Shown piece by piece: positions 7,983-16,936 of a stretch of 39,969 nt of DNA. The notes beneath the pieces were generated by a model, which saw only the letters and a list, made by a program, of their open reading frames with translations, was not told where the DNA came from and made no database searches. Both the position numbers and the translations under genes were made by a program. This DNA comes from Gemmatimonadota bacterium (GTDB lineage: Bacteria; Gemmatimonadota; Gemmatimonadetes; Gemmatimonadales; GWC2-71-9). Position 1 is the stretch's first letter; the number at the start of each line of letters is the position of its first letter. The DNA lies in NCBI GenBank assembly GCA_025358055.1, contig JANYKV010000041.1, positions 1 through 39,969 of the forward strand. Reading direction: 5' to 3'.

Positions 7983-9505
7983 ACCGACTGGAGCGCCGAT
8001 CCTCGGCTGCGCTGGCGCTCATGACGGTGCTTCTCCTCTGGGTGGGGGCGCTGTTTGCCTGGCGGACATCCAAAGAGGCGGTGCTCGCGACGGGACTTGC
8101 GACCGGGGCGGGAACGCTGTTGTGGCGCCGCTGGCGAACCAACCTTCGCGACCATGCCGATGAGGTCCACGCGGCCCAGAGCGCGGCGTTGGAGCGGAAC
8201 CGAGAGCTCGAGCTTTTGGGTCGGTTCGCGGGAGCTCTCTTGGTCTCCCAAACCCGGGATGAGCTCTTCCAGCGTGCTGCGGAGGCCGCGGCGGGTCTGG
8301 TGCATGCGGATGTTGCCGCCATCTGCATTCTGGTGGAGGAGGGGCGGTTCCTCCGGGTGGCCGCGGCGCATGGGGTTACCGGAGCCGCCAACCGACTCAT
8401 CCCCGTGGACCAGACTCTGGCTGGGCAGGTCATCGCTCAGGGCGACCCCGTCCGCCTGAACGATCTGGCGCGAGTTGCCAACTCCTTCTCTCTGAACGAC
8501 GAAACGACACACCGATCGCTCATGTTGGTTCCGCTGCGCACGGCCGGCATGGTCATTGGGGTGATCGCTACGCTGGACCGCTCCGCGGGTGCGCCCGCCG
8601 AGTTCGGGCAACACGACACGGAACTCCTCGAGGTGCTTGCCGAGCAGGTGGCGATGGGACTCGATCGAGCGACCGCCCTGGATGAGAGCCGCCGAAGCGA
8701 GGTCGCATTGGCCGCGAAGAATCGCGAGTTGGTTCGGGCCACCAAGCTCAAAGGCGAATTTCTCGCCAACATGTCACACGAACTTCGGACTCCGCTCAAT
8801 GCCATCATCGGATTCTCCGATTTGCTCCTGACGGAAGGCATGGGGCCGCTCAACGATGCCCAGCGTGATTTCTTGGCCTCCATTTCTCGGAACGGGACCC
8901 ACCTGCTGGGTCTGATCAACAATGTCCTCGACCTCTCCAAGATCGAGGCCGGGCGGATGACCCAGCTGTTGGTGGTGAGCGACCTGCGCGATGCCATTCG
9001 GGGTGCCGTGGCCGACACGGCCAGCCTCCGTGCCGCGAAACACCAGACCTCCCGTGTCGAGATGGACGATGTCCCGCTTCGAGCTCTCGCCGATCGCCAG
9101 CGGGTCCGGCAAATCCTGTTCAACCTGCTGTCCAATGCCTCCAAGTTCACCCCCGAGGGTGGGCAAATCACGCTTTCCGCGCTCCTGACCCAGGCCCCGC
9201 TTCCGGTGCCGAGCGACCGGACCGGCGAGCGAGCCAAACTGGCCAACCGTGAGGCGGTTTGGATCTCCGTTCGGGACACCGGGATGGGAATCACGCCCAA
9301 CGATATGTCCAAGCTTTTCGTCGAGTTTAGCCAGGTGGACAGTTCCGCCAGCCGCCGCCAGCAGGGGACCGGATTGGGGCTTGCTCTTTGTAAACAGTTC
9401 GTCGACATGCACGGTGGCACTATTGGTGCAGAGTCAGTTCCGGAGCATGGAAGTGCGTTCTGGTTCCTCCTCCCGGTCGATGGTCCGGTTCGTCGGGGGG
9501 TGTAG
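7979..9505 (+). CDS. GAF-domain sensor histidine kinase
   Basis: 508-residue hybrid of an N-terminal membrane anchor, a GAF sensor and a full kinase core. Two hydrophobic segments lie in residues ~8-50, followed by a coiled stretch. A GAF domain spans about 75-235 ('RSLMLVPLRTAGMVIGVIAT'). HisKA has the phospho-acceptor in 'SHELRTPLN' (H267). HATPase_c shows the N box ('NLLSNASKF'), the G1 box DTGMGI (D433) and the G2 box GTGLGL (around 463). No receiver domain is attached and no response regulator is next door, so the output is unknown. The start is ATG 7979 in an ATGA overlap with the SDR gene; the open frame runs further upstream inside that gene but codes nothing kinase-like. Confidence 0.93.
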   Translation: MNRLERRSSAALALMTVLLLWVGALFAWRTSKEAVLATGLATGAGTLLWRRWRTNLRDHADEVHAAQSAALERNRELELLGRFAGALLVSQTRDELFQRAAEAAAGLVHADVAAICILVEEGRFLRVAAAHGVTGAANRLIPVDQTLAGQVIAQGDPVRLNDLARVANSFSLNDETTHRSLMLVPLRTAGMVIGVIATLDRSAGAPAEFGQHDTELLEVLAEQVAMGLDRATALDESRRSEVALAAKNRELVRATKLKGEFLANMSHELRTPLNAIIGFSDLLLTEGMGPLNDAQRDFLASISRNGTHLLGLINNVLDLSKIEAGRMTQLLVVSDLRDAIRGAVADTASLRAAKHQTSRVEMDDVPLRALADRQRVRQILFNLLSNASKFTPEGGQITLSALLTQAPLPVPSDRTGERAKLANREAVWISVRDTGMGITPNDMSKLFVEFSQVDSSASRRQQGTGLGLALCKQFVDMHGGTIGAESVPEHGSAFWFLLPVDGPVRRGV

Positions 9506-9570
9506 ACCTTTGCGACGGTTTGCGCGGGTTAGAATGGTGGAAAGCCCTACCGGGGAGTAGATTAGACCGC

Positions 9571-9915
9571 ATGGTAGCTCAGCCGCTTCGTCAGGCGCTC
9601 GCAGGCTTCCTCCTCCTCGTGTTCGTGGGGGTGGGCTCCGCCGTACCGGTAGTGGATGAGCTTTTCCATCATGGTGCCGGCGGGTCGGAGCTCAGCCAAG
9701 TCCATGTGGAACCGGCCGGGGCGACATGTCACGCCGGGCACTGCGCTTTGGGAGCGACCACGGTCTATCAACGTATCGCCACGTCGCTTCCGGTCACTGT
9801 TCGGGTTGGCGGCGGGCGTCCTCTCACTATTCTGCGGCCCCATCTTCCCTTCGTCGCACGAGGCCGGCGGCATCTTCCTCAACTCTCCCGAGCTCCTCCC
9901 TCCCTTCCCGCTTGA
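9571..9915 (+). CDS. Small exported His/Cys-rich protein, first gene of the czc cluster
   Basis: 114 residues: an N-terminal hydrophobic segment (LAGFLLLVFVGVGSA) acting as signal or anchor, then a short periplasmic tail with 'ELFHH', 'HVEPAG', 'CHAGHC' and a basic, proline-rich end. The H-x-E...H-A-x-H-C pattern is repeated in the protein just after czcA, so this is one of a related pair bracketing the efflux genes. By position and residue content it may be a periplasmic metal-binding accessory in the manner of CzcI/CzcE-type proteins, although it is not a recognisable member of those families. The ATG at 9571 is preferred over 9520 because it puts the hydrophobic segment near the N-terminus; the ribosome-binding sequence is weak. 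Confidence 0.6.
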   Translation: MVAQPLRQALAGFLLLVFVGVGSAVPVVDELFHHGAGGSELSQVHVEPAGATCHAGHCALGATTVYQRIATSLPVTVRVGGGRPLTILRPHLPFVARGRRHLPQLSRAPPSLPA

Positions 9916-9979
9916 TTTCAGTTTGGTGTAGCCCGCGGCCCCGGTTTGGGTTCCGCGGATCATTCCCATCTGAGGCGGT

Positions 9980-11365
9980 ATGCGACTTGTCATAGGATTT
10001 GCCGCGTTGGCCGTGACGGCCGGCGTGGTCTCCGCTCAGCAGTCTGATGCTATCCCGGCGCGTTCGTCCCCGCGTCGTCCTTCGGCCGACCGCGGGATGC
10101 TGCCGATTCCGCCGGACTGCGTTTGGCTGGGACCGGCGACGCCCTCGGCCCTCGCCAGTGATTCGGTGTGTCTCACTCGCGCGGAGGTGATTGCGCTGGC
10201 TCTCGTTCGCAATCCACAGCTTCGAGCCGGGTTCGAGCAGGTGGCGCAAGCGCGCGCGCGGAAGGTCGAGGGCACGGCCATTCCCGATCCGCAGTTGAGC
10301 TACATCGTCGACGGGTCGAACGGCCTTTTCGGCTCGGGTGGGTCGGTCGACAAAACGCTGAGCACGACTCTACAAATCCCCTTCCCCGACAAGTTCCGCC
10401 TCCGAGGTCGCATTGGGCGGGCCGATGTGCGGGCAACGGAGGCGACGCTCGAGTCTTTGCGGCAGGCGGTCGCCGCGCAGGCATCGCAAGAGTACGACTC
10501 GCTATTGGCGGCCCTCCGGCACCGGAATGATCTCACGGTCGCGAAGACGCTCGCGGTGGACTTCCTTCAGAAGACCGAGGCGCGGTTTCAGGCCGGCAGC
10601 GCACCGCGGCTGGACGTCATCCGGGCGAGGGTGGATGTCGCGAAATCGGGGAACGACCTCATCTCCAATGAGCGTGATATCGTTAATGCGCGGGCGGCCC
10701 TCAACCGCGTTCTCGCGCGCCCGTTGGGGCTCCCCATCGCCGTGGCGGACACCCTGGTCCTCCCGCCTCCGCTTCCCGCGCTGGAAGTGGTGGAAGCCGC
10801 GGCCTACGCCGCACGGCCGGATCTCATGGGTATCGCCCGGCAAATCGAAGGGGCTCGGGCGACGACGGCGCTAGCGAAGGAATACTGGCTGCCGGATGTG
10901 ATCTTCGGTGTCGGCAAGAACTACTCATCACCCGGGCCAGGGGTGCTCACAACTGGTTTGGCTATGCCGTTACCGGTCTTCTTTTGGCAGCATTCCAAGG
11001 GTGAAATCGCCGAGTCCCGGCATCGGGAACGCGAGCTCGAAGCGACGTACAGCGATCTCCGGGCCCAGGTCGGCCAGGACGTGCGCGCGTCTTACGCCAC
11101 CGCGGCCACCGCTCTCCTCCAGGCCGCCTATCTCCGTGACGAACTCCTGCCTGCGGCGCGCGAGGCTTACCGGATTGCGTCGTTGAGCTATGGGCTCGGA
11201 GGGTCCTCGGGATTGGACGTCCTCGATGCCCGCCGCGGACTCCTCGATGCCGAGGGTCAGTATACGGATGCTTTGGCGGCGGCGAATATCGCGCGCGCGG
11301 ATCTGCAGCGCGCGGCAGCCACAACGCTCGAGAGTATCGCAACCGGAGGGTCTCGTGACCACTAG
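9980..11365 (+). CDS. czcC: CzcC-type outer-membrane efflux channel (TolC family)
   Basis: 461 residues. A Sec signal (MRLVIGFAALAVTAGVVSAQ) is followed by two OEP repeats rich in Ala, Leu, Arg and Glu with heptad-like periodicity, as expected for the TolC alpha-barrel. A typical 'LTRAEVIALALVRNPQLRAG' opening and a 'SGLDVLDARRGLLDAEGQY' segment near the end mark the family. The role is to form the outer-membrane conduit of a tripartite RND heavy-metal pump with the next two genes. GAGGCGGT precedes the ATG. The 3' end overlaps the czcB start by 11 nt, which is typical operon packing. Confidence 0.9.
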   Translation: MRLVIGFAALAVTAGVVSAQQSDAIPARSSPRRPSADRGMLPIPPDCVWLGPATPSALASDSVCLTRAEVIALALVRNPQLRAGFEQVAQARARKVEGTAIPDPQLSYIVDGSNGLFGSGGSVDKTLSTTLQIPFPDKFRLRGRIGRADVRATEATLESLRQAVAAQASQEYDSLLAALRHRNDLTVAKTLAVDFLQKTEARFQAGSAPRLDVIRARVDVAKSGNDLISNERDIVNARAALNRVLARPLGLPIAVADTLVLPPPLPALEVVEAAAYAARPDLMGIARQIEGARATTALAKEYWLPDVIFGVGKNYSSPGPGVLTTGLAMPLPVFFWQHSKGEIAESRHRERELEATYSDLRAQVGQDVRASYATAATALLQAAYLRDELLPAAREAYRIASLSYGLGGSSGLDVLDARRGLLDAEGQYTDALAAANIARADLQRAAATTLESIATGGSRDH

Positions 11366-12485
11366 GACCACGCAGGCGGCTGTCGCGCTCACCATCGGAC
11401 TCCTCGCCGGGTGTGCGCGCGACGAGAATGGTCGTGACCCCCACGCGCCGCAAGCGGTGAAGGGACGGATCACTGTCGACTCGGCGCAGCGGACCCGATT
11501 CAAAATCGAAACAGTGGTCCTGGCCCAGTTCAATCCCTCCATCCTCACAACGGGTACGGTCGCGTTCAGCGCCGATCGATCGACGGCTGTCCTGGCGCCA
11601 ATATCGGGCCCAGTGTCTCGAATCCTCGTCGAGCCGGGGGCGAGGGTCGAGCGCGGTCAACCACTTGCGATCGTGACCTCTCCGGACTTCGCCGCCGCCA
11701 TTGCCTCCTATCGCAAAGCCGAAGTGGCCGCTCGGAACTCGCAACGTATCGCCGACCTGGACGAGCAGTTGTTTAAGAACGACGCGCTGGCCCGGCGGGA
11801 ATTGGAGCAGGCCCAGTCCGACGCGGCCAGCGCGGCCGCCGACCGCGAAGCGGCCCTGGCCGAGCTACGCTCGCTTGGAATCGACTCGCTGGGCGGTGCT
11901 GGAAGCAGGTCCGCCATCGCGGAGGGTGTGATCCGTGCCCCGATCGCCGGGACGGTGGTGGAGAAATTGATCAGCCCGGGACAGCTGCTCCAAGCCGGAC
12001 AAACCTCGTGCTTCACGATCGCAGATCTCTCGGTGGTGTGGGTGATGGCAAATGTGTTCGAACGGGATATCCGGAGTGTGAAACGCGGCCAGCGGGTTTT
12101 GGTGACGACCGATGCGACTCCCGATAGTCTCTCTGGGGTCGTCGATTACGTCGCGGCGCTCGTCGATCCTGCGACCAAGGCCACCGGGGTCCGCTTAGTC
12201 GTCCCCAACCAGGCCCAGATTCTCAAGCGCGACATGTTGGTTCAAGTGATGATTCGCGGCACGGCCCCGAGGAAGGGCCTCTTGGTTGCTGTCACGGCCG
12301 TACTGCGCGACGACGAAAACCTGCCATACCTGTTCGTCGCGATGGCGGATGGCAGCTTTGCCCGCCGCCGTATCGAGTTGGGTGGCAGGGTGGAAGCGCG
12401 GTATGAGATCATGACTGGATTGGCGGCCGGGGAACGCGTCGTGGTGGACGGGAGTCTCTATCTCCAGGCCTTGGACGACCAATGA
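11355..12485 (+). CDS. czcB: CzcB-type periplasmic adaptor lipoprotein
   Basis: 376-residue membrane-fusion protein. The GTG at 11355 is the likely start: GGAGGG lies five bases upstream and it gives a lipoprotein signal ending LLAGC. The order is a lipoyl/barrel-sandwich half ('APISGPVSRILVEPGARVERGQ'-like), an alpha-helical hairpin (residues ~110-180), the second lipoyl half ('RAPIAGTVVEKLISPGQLLQ'-like), and beta-barrel and membrane-proximal domains. It links the inner-membrane RND pump to the outer-membrane channel in metal efflux. The stop overlaps the czcA ATG (ATGA at 12482-12485). Confidence 0.9.
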   Translation: MTTRTTQAAVALTIGLLAGCARDENGRDPHAPQAVKGRITVDSAQRTRFKIETVVLAQFNPSILTTGTVAFSADRSTAVLAPISGPVSRILVEPGARVERGQPLAIVTSPDFAAAIASYRKAEVAARNSQRIADLDEQLFKNDALARRELEQAQSDAASAAADREAALAELRSLGIDSLGGAGSRSAIAEGVIRAPIAGTVVEKLISPGQLLQAGQTSCFTIADLSVVWVMANVFERDIRSVKRGQRVLVTTDATPDSLSGVVDYVAALVDPATKATGVRLVVPNQAQILKRDMLVQVMIRGTAPRKGLLVAVTAVLRDDENLPYLFVAMADGSFARRRIELGGRVEARYEIMTGLAAGERVVVDGSLYLQALDDQ

Positions 12486-15400
12486 GCGAGCCGCATGAAA
12501 CCGCCAATCCGCACGCGGGGCACGCCCATGGGTCGTTGATCCACCGCATGGTCCACGTCACCCTAGGCCAGCCGCTGTTGGTGATGACTACCGCGCTGGT
12601 GTCGGCGTGGTCGGCGTTTGGTCGTTCAACCGGCTACCGGTGGACGCGTATCCCGATCTCTCTCCCCCGATGGTGGAGATCACTACGGAGTGGCCCGGCC
12701 ATGCCGCCGAGGAAGTGGAACGGCTGATCACCTTTCCAATCGAAGCGGAAATGAACGGGCTGCCGAAGCTCCAAGTCGGGCGGTCGATTTCGTTGTATGG
12801 TGTCTCCGACGTTCGGCTCGTGTTCGAAGACGGCACCGACAATTACTTCGCGCGTGAGCGGGTGTTCGAGCGCCTGCACGATGTCACGGTGCCCGATGGC
12901 GTTACTCCGGGTGTGGCCCCGCTCTTTGCGCCTTCCGGGCTGGTCTATCGCTATGTGCTGGAGAGCCCCGATCGCTCACCCATGGAGCTCAAGACTCTCC
13001 AGGACTGGGTCCTGACAAAAGCATACAAATCGGTACCAGGGGTCGCCGATCTTTCGGCGTTCGGCGGCCAAACGATGCAGTACCAGCTGCTCCTCGATCC
13101 CACGAAAGTGGCGGGAGCCGGGCTTTCCATTCCGGGTATTGCGGCGTCGTTGGGAGCGAACAACAACAACGCCGGAGGCGGATTCTACTCCGAAGGTGGA
13201 CAGTTCTACTATGTGCGCGGACTCGGACGCCTCACGACGCCAGAAGACATTGGGAATGTCGTCCTTGGGGTGCGAGAGGGGACGCCGATCCTCGTCAAGG
13301 ATGTGGGCCGAGTGGCCATCGGTTTTGCACCGCGCCTCGGCCAGTTTGCCTTCAACAACCAGCCCGATGCCGTGGAAGGTGTCGTCCTGATGCGGACGGG
13401 TGAGCAGGCCCAAACCGTCCTCCGCCGGGTGGAAGCCAAGACCGCGGAGCTGCAGCGCTCAGTCTTGCCGAAGGATGTGAAGATCCACGCGTTCTACGAC
13501 CGGAGCGACTTGGTGCAGCTCACGACGCGAACCGTGGTCGAGAATCTGCTCCGAGGCATTGTGTTGGTCGTGCTCGTTTTGGTGATCTTCTTGCTCGATG
13601 CCCGTTCGGGCCTGATCGTGGCGGTCACGATTCCGCTGGCTCTGCTATTCGCGGCGATTTGCCTCGATCTCCGCCACATTCCGGCGAACCTGCTTTCGAT
13701 CGGGGCGATCGACTTCGGGATCTTGGTCGATGGTGCGGTAGTGATGGTAGAGAACATTCATCGAAACCTCGCGGTGCGGCGGACCACCGGCATCTCGGTC
13801 CGAGATGTGATTACCCAAGCGGCGGCCGAGGTCGATCGACCAATCGTCTATGCCATTGCGATCATTATCGCCGGATTCCTTCCGATCTATGTGCTCTCCG
13901 GCCCGTCCGGCCGGTTGTTCCAGCCGATGGCCGATACGACCATCTTTGCGTTGGTCGGGGCGTTGATTTTGACCCTCACCGTGGTACCGGTATTGTGTGC
14001 GTGGCTCCTCCGCCAAGGCGTAAAAGAAACCAGGAACGCCGTCTTCGAAGCGATTCGAGATGCCTACGCCCGGGCGTTGCAATGGAGCCTCGGTCACCCC
14101 CGGACGACGGTCCTCATTTCGATTGCCCTATTTCTTGGGTCGCTGGCGCTCATCCCTAAGATCGGGGCCGAATTCATGCCGCATCTGGATGAAGGGGCGC
14201 TGTGGGTCCGGGCTACGATGCCGCCGACGATCTCGCTCGAAGAGTCCGGCAGGATCGTGCCGCAGATCCGGACGATGCTGAAGAGCTTCCAGGAGGTGAC
14301 CGATGTCGCTTCCGAACACGGCCGCCCCGACGATGGCACCAATCCCACTGGGTTCTTCAACGCGGAGTTCTACGTTGGCCTCAAGCCATATCGCGAATGG
14401 CATGGGTCCCTGAAGGACAAGCAGGCGCTGATTGCCGCAGTCGCCGCGAAGCTCCAAACCTTTCCAGGTATCGTGTTCAACTACACTCAGCCGGCCGAGG
14501 ACGCGGTCGACGAGGCCGAGACCGGGCTCAAGAGTTCCCTCGCGGTGAAAATTTTTGGTCCGGATCTAAGCATCCTAGAATCGAAGGCCCGGGCGATCGC
14601 GAGGATTATCGAGAAGGTACGGGGCATCGGCCGAGTGCTTGTCGTGGAAGAGTTGGGTCAGCCCAGCCTCACCGTCCAAATCGACCGGCCAAAGATCGCT
14701 CGATACGGCCTCAACGTCGCGGATGTGAATGGACTGATCGAAGCCGCCGTTGGTGGCGCTGCCGCCACACAAGTGGTGCAAGGCGAGAAACTTTTCGATC
14801 TCGTGGTCCGCCTGGAGCCGCGCTTCCGCGAGACACCGGAACAGATTGGGGCGATCCTCGTGGCAACTCCGGACGGGAACCAAATTCCCCTTCGTGAGCT
14901 TGCAACCATTAAAATCACGAGCGGCGCGTCGTTCATTTATCGCGAGAGCAATTCGCGGTATATCGGCGTCCAATATGCCGTGGAGGGACGCGATCTCGCG
15001 AGCGCGGTGCAGGAGGCACAGAAGCAAGTGATCGAGGCCGTCCCTCTGCCGGCCGGATACCGGATAGAATGGGGCGGAGAGTACGAAGAGTACACTGCAT
15101 CTCGCGGCCAACTCGCCCTCGTGCTGCCGCTGACCATCGGGTTGATTTTTCTCCTCCTGTTCGCGCTCTACCGAAACATCACCTTTCCGCTCATCACGAT
15201 CGTTGGGGTGGTACTGTCGGCCCCGTTCGGTGGCCTTCTCACGCTGGCCATCACCGGCACTCCTCTCTCGGTCTCCTCAGGGATCGGATTCCTGGCCTTG
15301 TTCGGCGTGTCGGTGCAAACCGCAGTGGTATACATCAGCTATGCCAATGAACTACGACTGCAAGGGCGCGCCATAGCGGTCGCGGCGCACGAGGCGGCTT

Positions 15401-15612
15401 TGTATCGTCTCCGCCCCATCATGATGACGGCCTTGGTGGCGGCGCTAGGACTGCTTCCGGCGGCGTTGTCGACGGGAGTGGGGTCCGACTCGCAGAAGCC
15501 GTTTGCTCTCGTCATCGTCGGCGGGTTGTTCTCCAGGCTGTTGATCAGCGTCTTCCTCATGCCGGTGCTCTACGTTGGGGCCGCGCGTGAGGGAGATCGG
15601 CTCGAGGTCTGA
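12482..15612 (+). CDS. czcA: CzcA-type heavy-metal RND pump, with an apparent 1-nt frameshift near the N-terminus
   Basis: Proton-driven inner-membrane pump of the HME-RND family, about 1,043 residues if read through. The helix-4 motif DFGILVDGAVVMVEN keeps the Asp/Asp/Glu set of the Co/Zn/Cd-type pumps, and twelve membrane helices and the two large periplasmic loops are present. The first 42 residues (start ATG 12482, His-rich 'NPHAGHAHG' then 'LGQPLLVMTTALVSA') are in a different frame from the remaining 1,001. The frame changes at about 12607, inside a GTCGGCGTGGTCGGCG near-repeat. Adding one base there restores 'ALVSAVVGVWSFNRLPVDAY', as in family members. Either the gene is freshly broken or the assembly lost a base. 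The ATG overlaps the czcB stop. Confidence 0.88.
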
Positions 15613-15619
15613 CGAGGCC

Positions 15620-16788
15620 ATGAGCGGCAGCCCCGGGTCTTCCTTCCTCAACCGGTGGCTCGGTGCGGCGCTCATCGTCGCCTTTTTGGCCGGCGGGCCG
15701 GGGCTGGCTCTGTTCGAGGGGTTCGAGCACGCGCGTCCGATCACCCCGCACCCCGCGGGCGCCCACTTTGAAGACGGCCGGGTCAGCTATCACGCCGATC
15801 ACTGCTTAGTCGCCCGCTCGCTGGGCCATAACCGTGTGCTGCCCGTTCTGGCGTCGCTCTGCGCCACGATGCCGGCCGAGGCAGCCGATCCCTTATCCCA
15901 TTTCGTTCCGCTGATCACGTGGTACCGTTCGGTCCTTCCCAGCCGGTACGTCTTTGTCGGACAAGAAGGGCCCATGACGATACCGTCGGCAGCCAACGGA
16001 GACATCCATGTGGTTGACGTCCTCGACCTCGCACAGCCCCACGAAGTGGCCTTCTACCATATGGATGCGACGCCCTCGGCGGGAACCCACAACTTCTGGA
16101 TGGACGAGGCGGCCCAGATTCTCTATGCCGCGTACTATGACGGAGGTGTCATTGCCCTCGACGTCTCGGGAGCCCTCGCGGGCGATCTCTCCGGGCGCGT
16201 CCTTGCCCAGCTGAAGCCCTCCGCTACACCATGGATGTGGGGCGTGCAGTTGTCGGGTGGCTCACTCTACGCCATCGACCTCCTGAACGGCCTCTACCAG
16301 ATCCGGCTTGCCGGAACGACACTTTCCGTAGTGAGCGGCGGCGGAAATGTGCCCGATCGTTACAGCTCCGATCTCTGGGTGTCGGGTGAGTACGCGTACA
16401 CCGGAACGTGGGGTGTCCTGAAGCGGAATGGCGCTTCCGGCAACGCGGTGAAGATCTGGCATCTGGGTCCTACCGGCGCGCCTACGCTCGTGGATTCGAT
16501 CATCACCGAGGGCATCGGCACGGTGAGCGACGTCAAAGGAAGCGCGGATGGCCGGTTGCTTGTCTTTAGCGCGGAGCTCGGAGAGCACGCCGGGCTGTAT
16601 GTGTATAGCCTGGCCGATCCCGCGCACCCAACGCTTCGCGGCCGGGTGATCAACCCGGTCGGCTTTCACACCGCGAAGGTAGCGGAGATCGGCGGGCGGC
16701 AGTATGTGTTTGCGGCGCGGAATCCGGAACCCCGCCGACACCAGCACTGGTCATCTATGATGTGACGGACCTGCCGGCGTCACCCTGA
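15620..16788 (+). CDS. Fusion of a small His/Cys exported protein with a partial LVIVD propeller, frameshifted at the end
   Basis: Starts 8 nt after czcA with a GAGG site. Residues ~1-100 have a signal/anchor (LGAALIVAFLAGGPGLALF) and a tail with 'HPAGAHFED' and 'YHADHC', paralogous to the small protein at 9571. From about 'WYRSVLPSRYVFVGQEGP' onward it is an LVIVD-type propeller: 'GDIHVVDVLDL', 'GTHNFWMDEAAQILYAAYYDGG', 'VWGVQ'-like, then 'YSSDLWVSGEYAYTGTWG' and 'VYSLADPAHP'. The frame as given stops at 16765. One extra C near 16729-16732 restores the family ending 'PALVIYDVTDL' and moves the stop to 16788. LVIVD proteins are usually exported with their own signal; here the signal half is replaced. 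Probably a chimera or decayed gene, otherwise a metal-linked surface protein. Confidence 0.65.
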
Positions 16789-16936
16789 CCCCCTCCGCGT
16801 CGCTGTGCTCCCTCACCTCAACCTCCGCTCTCTTCTTTGCGTTCTTGGCGCCTTCGCGGTGAAATTGAAAGCAACCGAACGCTCAAGCGGGAGAAGGTGC
16901 CTCACTCTCGCCCGGCCTCACCTCCAAGGAGTCTCC
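16766..16936 (+). other. Intergenic stretch with a low-complexity GCG-rich motif
   Basis: The spacer before the propeller gene is pyrimidine-rich. It contains a quasi-periodic motif at about 16835-16865 (CTTTGCGTTC, TTGGCGCCTT, CGCGGTGAAA). From memory, sequences of this style recur between genes in several environmental phyla; I cannot confirm copies elsewhere. A good Shine-Dalgarno (AAGGAG, 16926-16931) ends the region. No gene is seen. Confidence 0.3.
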
